Source of the DNA: Galeruca laticollis
Taxonomy: Eukaryota > Arthropoda > Insecta > Coleoptera > Chrysomelidae
Length of the DNA stretch: 64,000 nucleotides
Direction: 5' to 3'
Assembly: GCA_963921935.1 (NCBI GenBank)
Contig: OY998180.1
Span: 42,284,811 to 42,348,810 of the forward strand
Shown: piece after piece, positions 13,898 through 22,923 of the stretch
How the letters are laid out: each line of letters starts with the position of its first letter
Position numbering within the stretch: the first letter of the stretch is position 1
Position numbers and translations under genes: made by a program
Notes under the pieces: model-generated
Told to the model about the DNA's origin: nothing
The model's database searches: none
The model's input: only the letters and a program-made list of their open reading frames with translations

Positions 13898-14683
13898 TCA
13901 TGATATTTTATTTAGTTTGTCGTTGTGAGTTAAAATACATTTATTGTGAATGTATCTAAAGCACATAGAACATTTAAAAGAGTCTGATGGTGAAGCATGT
14001 TTAGAACAAAACAAGCAACGATTCTTCATTCTATTAGAAGTGCTTAGAAGTAAGCTTTTCAATTCTTTCCTATAATTGTTGATGTCTTTTTGGTCATTTA
14101 AACAGGCGCTGTTAGTTATTTGATTAAAAAAATGAATAACAAATACGCCACAATTAAAGGAATCGTTTTTTATTATATGGTTTTTAGAAAGAACCGTCCA
14201 ATCTTTTTCTTCGATATTTTTTGCTGAAAGTATTTTTTTAAATTTTAGGAAGTTTGCATTTTGTGAATACAATTTATGTCCCATTGGGTCAATAAATAGA
14301 AATGTCTTTTGTTGAAAATCGCAAATTGCCAACATGTAGTGTCTGTGGTATTCAATGGGCATTGGCACGTACTCACTGGTAAAGTTAATATTTTCTGAAA
14401 TCCATGATGGAGAAATTATTGTGTCACCAAAAATATGCGAACATAGTTCCACAGAAAAAATTTGATATTTCTGTTTTTTATTTAGTAAATAGAGGCAATG
14501 GTCTATTACGAAACTAGTTAAAAGATTTCCATCATTAAGTAATAGGAAATCATCTGTATACAATTCTTTTACCCACATGTTTATTTCGTCTAAGGCGGTA
14601 ACAGCATAAACTCGTTTACTCTTTAAAGATTTGTAATAGGCAATGTTATTCACTAATCCGTTTTCAAAGAATGATAATTTTGT
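13898..14683 (-). pseudogene. Ulp1-like cysteine protease with PHD-like zinc finger
   Basis: Ulp1/SENP (C48) proteases cut ubiquitin-like proteins or related substrates, and transposons often carry them. Counting from codon 14,653, the catalytic pattern is His103 or His105 (EYHRHYML), Asp122 (FIDPMGH) and Cys168 (SFNCGVFVIHF). A C-terminal zinc finger follows: C213-x2-C216, C228-x2-C231, H236, C239, PHD/RING-like. No ATG lies near the start; codon 14,653 is GTG. The frame is open back to a single TAA at 14,684-14,686, which ends the YqaJ segment in the same frame. It was therefore probably the C-terminal part of a longer protein, or is reached by readthrough. Motif identity is firm; current function is doubtful because the upstream part is interrupted. 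Confidence 0.75.
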
Positions 14684-15133
14684 TTAAGTTGTCCATTTTT
14701 TTTCCTCTATAGATAACTTTGAATTGGGCAAAACAATTTCTGGCAACATATGATTATAATAAAAATCTTCAAGCAGTTCTTTTATAGATAGCCAAAAGTC
14801 TACAGATCTTTTAATGTTTACAATTTTTAAACCATGTTTGGAATAAATTACTAAATCGCACCAGCTTCGATTTGTGATTTCTAGCAGACCTTGTATCTGG
14901 TAGTAATAATTATGACTGGTATTGAAAGTTTCATCTGATTTATTTAAAAAATCAATGGTACATTTATTCGGATTTTTGTCTTTTATAGAATACGGACATT
15001 TAATTTCGATTAACCCGTCTGAACCTATAAGCCCATCAGGAGATCCTGCAATAAAGGGATATTCGCTATGTATAAATAAACCAGATGATTTCACCAAAAC
15101 ATGTTTTAATGTTTTATATCGTTCTCGTGCGCG
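14684..15133 (-). pseudogene. YqaJ-type exonuclease, C-terminal half
   Basis: C-terminal half of a YqaJ/lambda-exonuclease-like PD-(D/E)XK nuclease. The active-site signature is visible: AGSPDGLIG supplies the Asp, and GLIEIKCPYS gives the E-x-K. The helix NYYYQIQGLLEIT that usually follows (YxxQ) is present. The N-terminal half lies 7.4 kb away at 22,521-22,923, separated by a gypsy insertion with a CGCG duplication. Removing the insertion and one CGCG restores the same frame across the join. The segment ends at a TAA followed in frame by the Ulp1 domain. Confidence 0.8.
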
Positions 15134-15340
15134 AATTAACTGCTTCAAGCACTAAATTCTATTTTTAAAAACTTTATTTTCAAGTTACAATTACATTCTC
15201 TGACAATTATTACGTTTACTTCAAATTCAAAGTAACAACAACAACAACAAACTCTTTACGACTGTTTTTATGTCCTCGGTTCCGCACTCTGCTGACTTGG
15301 CGTTTACACTGCGTTGTCATCAGGATGCGTTGAGGTAATT
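15134..15340 (-). repeat. Element A 3' LTR
   Basis: 207 bp, ending GTTAATT in element sense and abutting the CGCG target duplication at 15,130-15,133. By eye identical to the 5' LTR at 22,314-22,520, which points to a recent insertion. Confidence 0.95.
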
Positions 15341-15353
15341 CCTCCCCCCGAAG
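15341..15353 (-). other. Element A polypurine tract
   Basis: In element sense the 3' LTR is preceded immediately by a G-rich purine run (TTCGGGGGGAGG), the expected primer for plus-strand DNA synthesis. It lies eight bases beyond the end of the env frame. Confidence 0.85.
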
Positions 15354-15360
15354 CTCCAAC

Positions 15361-17025
15361 TCATGAGGGTAGACGAGGGAGTTGGACTACTGGAACTTGT
15401 GTACTTGAACTGGAATCTGGATTATCCCTTGGGCGGAATTTCTTGTAGATTATAGTGGCTATTATTCCAATTATCAGGGTATACCTACAATAATATTGTC
15501 CAAACACTAGGAGTATAGGAAATTTCGTTGTTGAACTGAGTTTGTTCTAGTGACAGATGACGTATAGCTTCTGAGTAGTGTTCAAGGCTTATATCTTCTA
15601 AGTTTATTTCCGATGTTAATGTTGGTAACGTATCATTCTCCAAACTTACTTCTGGAAATAATGTTGGTTGTCCTTGAATAACACTTTCTTTGTTTATTAT
15701 GGTTTCTATATCAGTTTTGATTTTACATCCTAAGGGAACTTCCATAATATAAGTACCCTTGAGTTGTTTTACTTCATGCTGATCTTGACAGTCAAACGTA
15801 ATACTCTTTTTTCCTGGGATTATAGCTAACCAATTATTTGTGTCTCCTAGATGGTGGAACCTTGATTCTGTGAGGGTGATGAGGAATTGTTTGCATTCTC
15901 ACGCGTCTGCTGCGTTGAAAATCTTCACTTCACAAGGTGGATGCGATTGTATTTCCTTGGGCGTCTGATTCTCACATAAGTAGTATTGAGGCAAAACTTC
16001 GGTGCATAGGTCATTACGAAGGATGTAGTGCAATTTATTTTTTATCAAGTAATTATTTTCGGTAATTATAACCTTGAACTGACTCTTGTATGGAATCGGA
16101 GTCGAATACAAACGGTATATTTCAAAACTATCTATGTATATTATTGGTAAATGAAGGATATAAACTATTTTATTATTATAAATGTAACACTGAATTTTCA
16201 TGATACTTTCATATCGTGAAATGTTTTCCAAAGAAACATCAAATGGTAGCTGTGAACTTGGTATTTGTTTTCCTATTGCTTTTAGTTCTGTATACAAATC
16301 TGTAGATTTAATTATACTGGGATGCATTACTTTTATTTTTGCAAAGGTTAAAGAAGTCTCTATATCTTGAAGTGTGGAATGAATAATTTAGAACATATTT
16401 ATAATTTGATTAATAATATCTTTAATGGAAATCAAGTTCTCTCTATCATCTACGGAGTTAACCATTTTGATAACTTCATATATTTTTGATTCCAATAGTT
16501 TCTCATTATGTTTAATTTTCTCAATTGTCTGGTTAAAATTTGTGATAGTGTTGATTGAAAGTGAAATTTGAAATTTTAATGTCGAGGCAATCCTCTCTTG
16601 ATTTTTTTTGTAAATTATTAATTAAATTTTCATATCTTTCACCATCTTCTGCATCTAGATTACCTGATATTGATTTGAAGATTGAACCTAAGCCATTAAT
16701 TAGACCCCTTCTTACTCGTTTTTTATGTGGTAGTATATTTAAAATTTTATATTCCACCTTTTCTTCAATATATTCTAATACTTTCATATCGTTTGAAACG
16801 TCCCAAGAATAGTTTTTGTTTGTGCATACTACTTTTATTATATATCGTGATTTTCGCTGTAGTTTTTCAATTTCCGAGATAATTGAGGTTAAATCGTAAT
16901 AATGTATCATCTTATAGGAATATTCTTCTATTCTAGCGGTTCCTAACCTAAGTGGTATTAATCCTAAATTATTGTCCAATGGGTTTATTTTTATTTGTTC
17001 CCGAAGCCCGAGCGTAATGGGAAAC
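15361..17025 (-). pseudogene. Element A env (F-type envelope), frame-broken
   Basis: Envelope-like third gene of an errantivirus-type element. A splice acceptor (run of T then ACAG) ends at 17,026, fitting expression from a spliced mRNA as in gypsy. Recognisable features are a furin-type site (RVRRG) followed by a Gly-rich fusion-peptide-like segment (about 16,700), and, near the 3' end (about 15,425-15,475), a hydrophobic anchor followed by a basic tail. The reading is broken by a frame change near 16,555, a TAA at 16,388-16,390, a frame change near 15,899 and another near 15,490. The longest pieces are 16,533-16,979 and 15,899-16,327. As read, no full envelope can be made. Confidence 0.75.
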
Positions 17026-17038
17026 CTGTAAAAATTTT

Positions 17039-20000
17039 TTAAAATAAGTATGTTTTCTTTCGCGGTCTCTTGAGATTGTCCATATGGACCTTCTCACCAC
17101 GATCTGTACTCACTGTTTTTCTTTGTTCATTTATATCAATTATTTCTGTTGATTTCGAAAATTTATTCGCAGTTTTAGGTCGCCGATTATCTTTTATATA
17201 AGTTTTATCACCGATTTTAAAAGTATCTGGTGTGTCTCTATTCTCATTAATTTTTTGAATTACGTTTTGCTTTTGTCTGGCCAAAGCTTCATTAATTTTA
17301 GAATACAATTCGCGAGTTATTTCTTTATGTTCGTTTATAAAATTACTTGTTAAAATCATATCCATATTTAAATCAAATGGATTTTCGGCATCTAAATGAC
17401 CGTTAATTATGTCTATGGGTTTGAATTTGGTTGATGAGTGTATGGTGTGATTATATGCTAAAATAACATATTTCATTTTAACTTGTATAGGTGTTTTCAA
17501 AAACCCTCTGGTATTAAGTAATCTGACATGTTCGTTAAATGTGGAATGAACTCTTTCTACAGGAGAATTAGATTGGGGGTGATTTGGGGAACAAAAATGG
17601 ATTTTTATCTTATGTAGAGCTAGCAATTCAGAGATTACCGAGTTTTTGAATTCTGTACCGTTATCCGTAATTATCTGTTTAGGGACACCATGATGAGAGA
17701 AGAAGGTCACCAGGTGATTCGTTATGTCTGTTGAATTTACTGAATTTAGATGATAAGCTTGAGCATACTTAGAAAAAGTGTCGATTATAGTGAGAAATTT
17801 AGCTTTTTCTATTGTATATGTATCCATATGAATTATTTCGAATGGTTTATTTGCTGTGGGTGTAATATTCATTTGCATTTTAATAGGGTTCCTTTCATAT
17901 TTGCATTGTTGGCAAATTTCACAATTATTTATATAAGTTTGAATAGATTGTTTTAAATTCGGCCAATAATAAATCTTTTTGATTCTATTAAGTGTTTCGT
18001 CGATTCCCCTATGGTTGCTTTTTGATTCGTGATAGGTTTGTATTATTTCGGCTATTTCGGCTTTACTAGTTACATCTATTAACCTTTCTGTACATCTACG
18101 GAATTTTAATGACGGCCATTTAAAGTTTTTTCTTACAACTTCGCAGAACGGTTCAAACATTTCAGTTTTTACAAAATACAAGTAATATGATACTCCGGGG
18201 GCAATATATTCTTTTATGAAATTAATTATATCGTTTTCGAAATTATTGTCTGAAATTTGTAACGTTATTCTCTGCTTATTTTCAAATAATTTCGTAATTA
18301 TTGGTTTTGATGGTGAGTGATAAACAGATTGTATAATTATTTGGTTTTGACCATGATTAACAGGTGTTTCGCTGATAGGAATGCCAACTACGGGATTTTC
18401 CTCCGCATTTGAGTGAATAGTTTGTCCTTCGTTTTCTTGTTCTATGTCAGACTCTGGGTGAACTATGAGTGAAATATTGTCCAGGTCCAGACTAGGAGAT
18501 TTTGACGTGGTAACAGTTATCGGTTTAAAAATATCTTCAATATCCGGTGTAATTAATTCGTCTCTGTTATTTTCAACTTCTTCTGTGATTATATCTATTT
18601 CGTCCCAAATGTCGCTTTGTGTTTCTTTTGCGTGAATTTCAATTCGGCTCAGATTGTCGGCATGAGCTATTAATGATCCATTCCGATGTATTATAGTGTA
18701 GTCGTATTCTTCAAGTTTAATTCTCCACCTTAAGAGTTTTGAATTGGGATCTTTTAACGAAAACAACCATTGTAATGGTTTGTGGTCAGTTATTATGAAA
18801 AATTTACGTCCATATAAATATGGCCTGAAATATTTAGTAGCCCAAACAATACACAATAATTCTCTTTCAATCGTAGAGTAATTCCTTTCAGAATCATTTA
18901 ACGTTCTCGATGCATATGCGACCGGTAAGTCTTTACCGATTTGTCCCTGTGATAGGACAGCTCCCAATGCTACATTACTGGCGTCGGTTGTTAAATTGAA
19001 CGGTTTTGAGAAGTCAGGGTATTGTAATATAGGCTCGTTCGTCAGTAACTGTTTACAAGTTTCAAAACTATTTAAAAATTCTGCATTATGCTCAATTCTT
19101 GCACCCTTTTTTAGACACTGAGTCAATGGTTTAGTTATTTTTGCGAAATTATTTATAAATCGTCTATAATAACCCACTAAACCAAGAAATCCTTTTATTT
19201 GTTTTGTAGTTTTTGGTAACGGGTATTCTTTTATTGCCTTAATTTTGTCCGGGTTAGGTCGAACACCTTCCGGAGTTACGACGTGTCCAAGATAGGCCAC
19301 TTCCTTACTCAAAAATTCAGATTTGTTTAGTTGTATTTTAAAGTTGGCTTCTCTTAATCTTTCAAATACGGCCTTAAGTCTTTCTAGATGTTCTTGAAGT
19401 GACGTGGAAAAAATTATAATGTCATCAAGGTAGACTAGACATTTCTCATTTTGGATGCCCCTTAGTATGTTATCCATGACGCGTTGAAACGTTGATGGAC
19501 CGTTTTTTAGACCGAAGGGAAGTCTCAGGAATTCCCAATGTCCTTGTTCTGTACTAAACGCCGTCTTTTCTATGTCAGCTTCATTCATTTCAATTTGGTG
19601 ATATCCGCTGGCCAAATCGAGAGTAGTAAAATACTGGCATTTGCCGAGTTTATCTAATAAATCAGTTATATTTGGAAGAGGATATTTATCGTCTATCGTC
19701 TTTTCGTTTAACTTACGATAGTCGATCACAACGCGGAATTTTTGTTTGCCTGATGCATCCTTTCGCTTCGGTACCACCCAGATATTACTCGACCATGGGC
19801 TACTGCTCGGTTTAATTATATTTTGATAGAGCATACTCTGAATTTGATTTTTTACTTCTTGTCTATAGATAAATGGATAACGATATGATTTTGAATAAAT
19901 TGGCACCTCGTCCGTAGTTTTAATACAATGTTTAATTTTACTTGTAAAACTTAAAGGCTCATTCTCTCTATAAAAAATATCTGAATATTCATAACATAAA

Positions 20001-20767
20001 TTTAAAATTGCATCCTTTTCTTCTTTATTCAGATGGTCGGTCCGAATCTGAGATAAATCCAATTCGCATTTATCCGAGTCATCAAAATTATGCATGTTGA
20101 ACTCTGAGATATTGTCGACATCAAATTTTTCTACTGTCAACGGTTCCGAGAAATCAAGTGTTAAGGGGCTTGTAGTGTTGTTTATTATTGTTGTAATAGC
20201 AAGGCCATTACGAGCAACCGTCAGGCATTCTGGAATTTCGCAGTTTTTTATCTTTTGATAAGGAATTACAATCTCTCCGTTTTTTATTGTAGTTTTTACT
20301 TGAATTACTTTCTCTGTACGAGGTTCTATATTAATTACATGTGTATTATTCGTGTTACTAATTTTTTGAAATTTAAGCTTTATTTTTGCATAAGGTGTAA
20401 TTAGACATGCATTATTAAAATCTATTGAAGCTTTCAGTAATTTGAGATTATCTAATCCTATCAAACCATCAAAAATATTATGAAACTTAAATAAATAAAA
20501 TTTTAATAAGTGTTTATTCGTCAAGCGAAAAATTTCTGACGCTGGTATTTCTACACTATGTTTATGAGATGATTTTTGGAATACAGTGGATACAATAAAT
20601 GGGTCATATTTAATTAATTTTGGAAATAATTTCCTAGCAATATTTGGATCTAAAAATGATTTTGTCGACCCAGAATCGACAAGAAGTTTAATGTTATATT
20701 CCGGAAAAGTTATATATGCTAATTCACTACAATCTACGTTATTTAACGAAATAGTAAGAGGTGTCAA
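17039..20767 (-). CDS. pol: Element A pol polyprotein
   Basis: 1,242 residues, open from end to end. Approximate order: aspartic protease (VDSGSTKSF, about residue 30); reverse transcriptase with fingers around 290 and the YLDD catalytic pair near residue 445; RNase H beginning at TTDASNVALG (about 590) with TIEREL and TDHKPLQWL; integrase with an H2C2 zinc site (Cys pair CEICQQC near 955) and catalytic D (HMDTYT, about 980), D (TDNGTEF, about 1033) and E (SPVERVHS, about 1070). Its ATG overlaps the gag stop as ATGA, so expression needs -1 frameshifting or reinitiation. All key catalytic residues are present, so this copy could still supply replication enzymes. It works in cytoplasmic particles and then the nucleus, copying the element RNA and inserting the DNA. 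Confidence 0.95.
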   Translation of the reverse strand: MTPLTISLNNVDCSELAYITFPEYNIKLLVDSGSTKSFLDPNIARKLFPKLIKYDPFIVSTVFQKSSHKHSVEIPASEIFRLTNKHLLKFYLFKFHNIFDGLIGLDNLKLLKASIDFNNACLITPYAKIKLKFQKISNTNNTHVINIEPRTEKVIQVKTTIKNGEIVIPYQKIKNCEIPECLTVARNGLAITTIINNTTSPLTLDFSEPLTVEKFDVDNISEFNMHNFDDSDKCELDLSQIRTDHLNKEEKDAILNLCYEYSDIFYRENEPLSFTSKIKHCIKTTDEVPIYSKSYRYPFIYRQEVKNQIQSMLYQNIIKPSSSPWSSNIWVVPKRKDASGKQKFRVVIDYRKLNEKTIDDKYPLPNITDLLDKLGKCQYFTTLDLASGYHQIEMNEADIEKTAFSTEQGHWEFLRLPFGLKNGPSTFQRVMDNILRGIQNEKCLVYLDDIIIFSTSLQEHLERLKAVFERLREANFKIQLNKSEFLSKEVAYLGHVVTPEGVRPNPDKIKAIKEYPLPKTTKQIKGFLGLVGYYRRFINNFAKITKPLTQCLKKGARIEHNAEFLNSFETCKQLLTNEPILQYPDFSKPFNLTTDASNVALGAVLSQGQIGKDLPVAYASRTLNDSERNYSTIERELLCIVWATKYFRPYLYGRKFFIITDHKPLQWLFSLKDPNSKLLRWRIKLEEYDYTIIHRNGSLIAHADNLSRIEIHAKETQSDIWDEIDIITEEVENNRDELITPDIEDIFKPITVTTSKSPSLDLDNISLIVHPESDIEQENEGQTIHSNAEENPVVGIPISETPVNHGQNQIIIQSVYHSPSKPIITKLFENKQRITLQISDNNFENDIINFIKEYIAPGVSYYLYFVKTEMFEPFCEVVRKNFKWPSLKFRRCTERLIDVTSKAEIAEIIQTYHESKSNHRGIDETLNRIKKIYYWPNLKQSIQTYINNCEICQQCKYERNPIKMQMNITPTANKPFEIIHMDTYTIEKAKFLTIIDTFSKYAQAYHLNSVNSTDITNHLVTFFSHHGVPKQIITDNGTEFKNSVISELLALHKIKIHFCSPNHPQSNSPVERVHSTFNEHVRLLNTRGFLKTPIQVKMKYVILAYNHTIHSSTKFKPIDIINGHLDAENPFDLNMDMILTSNFINEHKEITRELYSKINEALARQKQNVIQKINENRDTPDTFKIGDKTYIKDNRRPKTANKFSKSTEIIDINEQRKTVSTDRGEKVHMDNLKRPRKKTYLF

Positions 20768-22047
20768 ATCTCCGGCATTGGATCGGAGGTGATATGAAAA
20801 TTTTCAATTGTTTCAAGATTTTCTTCATGAGTTCTTTCATTAATTTCACTTTCCTCGCAAAAGTTTCTATTAGTATTTTCTATTTCAGTATTATATAATT
20901 CTTCGGCTATATAGTTTTGTTGCGGTCTATAGTTAGAATGGTTAGGCTGTGCAAAATGATTATTTCTATTTTGATTATTAAAAGATTGATTGTTATTATT
21001 ATAATTATTATTTATTCTTCCAGTATACCTTGTTGATGACGACATTGGTGTCGGTTTTGGAAATGTTCTATTTGGATTTGGTTTGAAAACATTTTCTACT
21101 GATGTATTTCGGAAATTTCGTGCATTAGAGGAAACATTTTGGCTGGGAACATTTTGTCTAAATTGAATTGGACCTGTCGGGAATTGATTATTGTTTCTAT
21201 TAAAATTCTGATTTGAAAAGAAATTTCTATTTTGTGATAAATACTGAGGGTTATTGAAATTACGATTTGGAACATTTTGTTGAAATGATCTGTTTGTTGA
21301 GTTATTTGGTTTAAATTGATTTTTATTTGTTGAATTTTGAAAATAGTGAGTATTTTCTTCCTCAGTCACAAATTGTAATGCTACAGCCAAATTTTCAGGA
21401 CGCATACATCGAATTGTAGTGCCTAAAGGTTCCCTTAGTCCACAAAGAAATGTTTTGAGTACTAGATCATTGTATAATTTTTTCTTTAAATCCCTTGAAG
21501 CTTGTATATTTTCGTGAATTTCTACATAACTGCATAATAAATTTAGTATATTTAAAATTCTATCATAGAAATTTTGGGCTTTTTCATTAGGCATTTGCCT
21601 CATTACTACCAAGTCTCTATTCAAACAAGTCTCATCCCGTTGATCTGCAAAATTTCGTCTTAAGACAGATTTCAACTGATCCCAAGTATCGACATTTTGA
21701 ATATTAACTACAGTTCTTGCACTACCTACTAATTTACTTATTATAGACTGCAACAAGTATACATTATGAAAATTATTTCGGTTTACCCTATCATAAAAAT
21801 TGGTAATAAGACTATCACAAACTGATAAAAATTGATTTAAGTCATTCGGATTTCCATCGAATTGTGGAATACATTTCAAATATTCAGATTTAAAATTTTC
21901 TGCCATTATATTATTACTTTGGTTGTTGTCAATATTAGTAGTATTTGAGTTTGTATTCGTCACCGAAGAGTCAATTAAAGAGTTCTCAATAGACAAATTT
22001 TGTAAACTATTTGTTAAAATTTCAAGTATATCAGACATAAATTGCAC
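20764..22047 (-). CDS. gag: Element A gag
   Basis: 427 residues, open. The N-terminal third has the helical capsid-like pattern of gypsy Gag (LKCIPQFDGNPNDLNQFLSV is typical of the start of the capsid domain). The C-terminal 190 residues are strongly Asn/Gln/Phe-rich with no CCHC knuckle, as is usual for errantivirus Gag; basic Arg/Asn runs there would bind RNA. The stop codon overlaps the pol start (ATGA). The leader to the 5' LTR is about 265 bp. Gag would build the particle that packages element RNA. Confidence 0.9.
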   Translation of the reverse strand: MQFMSDILEILTNSLQNLSIENSLIDSSVTNTNSNTTNIDNNQSNNIMAENFKSEYLKCIPQFDGNPNDLNQFLSVCDSLITNFYDRVNRNNFHNVYLLQSIISKLVGSARTVVNIQNVDTWDQLKSVLRRNFADQRDETCLNRDLVVMRQMPNEKAQNFYDRILNILNLLCSYVEIHENIQASRDLKKKLYNDLVLKTFLCGLREPLGTTIRCMRPENLAVALQFVTEEENTHYFQNSTNKNQFKPNNSTNRSFQQNVPNRNFNNPQYLSQNRNFFSNQNFNRNNNQFPTGPIQFRQNVPSQNVSSNARNFRNTSVENVFKPNPNRTFPKPTPMSSSTRYTGRINNNYNNNNQSFNNQNRNNHFAQPNHSNYRPQQNYIAEELYNTEIENTNRNFCEESEINERTHEENLETIENFHITSDPMPEI

Positions 22048-22302
22048 TTACAGTAAATAAATGACTCTCAGCATTCCAATTATGAGGTAGAGGTCCGGTT
22101 CAGCAATCTTGTCTTCTCCGAAACACTGGTCCCTCGCAGAAGTGGACGATATGATTCCAATTCTCAAACTTCTTCACTTAAAGTTCACTTTTTAACGTAT
22201 CCGTCGGCGTCACCACTACTGACAGTTTATACGGTTCGATATCGGGCTAATCGTCGACACGAAATTGGTTTGTTCGATACAAATCAATCCCACGATATCC
22301 TA

Positions 22303-22314
22303 CTGACTGCGCCA
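22303..22314 (-). other. Element A primer-binding site (tRNA-Ser type)
   Basis: In element sense TGGCGCAGTCAG overlaps the last T of the 5' LTR. It is close to the tRNA-Ser primer site TGGCGCAGTCGG known from the 17.6/297 group. Confidence 0.8.
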
Positions 22315-22520
22315 ATTAACTGCTTCAAGCACTAAATTCTATTTTTAAAAACTTTATTTTCAAGTTACAATTACATTCTCTGACAATTATTACGTTTACT
22401 TCAAATTCAAAGTAACAACAACAACAACAAACTCTTTACGACTGTTTTTATGTCCTCGGTTCCGCACTCTGCTGACTTGGCGTTTACACTGCGTTGTCAT
22501 CAGGATGCGTTGAGGTAATT
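22314..22520 (-). repeat. Element A 5' LTR
   Basis: 207 bp, beginning AATTACC in element sense, followed by the CGCG target duplication at 22,521-22,524 on the outer side. It holds a TATA-like CATAAAAACAG stretch near 22,447 and an AATAAA polyadenylation-type hexamer near 22,350, so it can act as promoter and terminator. Confidence 0.95.
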
Positions 22521-22923
22521 CGCGCGCTTCATTGGCTATACAATAATTTATAGCTGGCGTGTTAATATCTTTAGAATGTAAAATATTCTTCACAAGATCA
22601 GTATAAGAATTGACGTTTCTTGATTTACAAATTCTTCCGAAAAATGAGGCTGTTACTCTGATCTTTCGTTCATTTCTCCAAGTTTCACTTAGCCTTTGTT
22701 TTCGAGTTTTTTCTTCAATTTCTCTTGGTTTGCTTGTTAAATTTAATTCTTCCAAATAATTTGTGCATTTTGTAACTAATGTCGATTTTGAAATATTCAA
22801 AATTACTTTTTGTGACGAAATGGAATTTTTTGATATGTCTATTGCTTTTTTTGTTAAAGTTTCTAACGGAGTTTTTAAATATTTACCATCGAAATGGGTA
22901 CTGATAGTTTTAAATTTTTTATT
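22521..22923 (-). pseudogene. YqaJ-type exonuclease, N-terminal half
   Basis: The conserved N-terminal YqaJ pattern is visible: ERKIRVTASFFGRICK, then INYCIANEARE, after which the gypsy LTR takes over. The frame is the same as the upstream DDE transposase and is separated from it only by one TGA at 22,924-22,926. The codons right after the TGA already read as protein-like sequence (THFDGKYLKTPLE), so the stop may be a nonsense change inside one long gene rather than a true end. The remainder of the domain is at 14,684-15,133. Confidence 0.75.

Larger units (their letters stand above)
15134..22520 (-). mobile_element. Full-length Ty3/gypsy errantivirus-like element A
   Basis: 7,387 bp on the minus strand. 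Both 207-bp LTRs begin AATTACC and end GTTAATT (element sense), and by eye they show no difference. Flanking host DNA has CGCG on both sides, a 4-bp target duplication as in the gypsy/17.6/297 group. Order is 5' LTR, tRNA-Ser-type primer site, gag, pol, a broken env, polypurine tract, 3' LTR. Gag and pol are open throughout. The insertion splits the YqaJ gene. The env-bearing layout, ATGA gag/pol overlap and LTR ends point to the insect errantivirus lineage; exact clade placement needs a tree. Confidence 0.95.
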
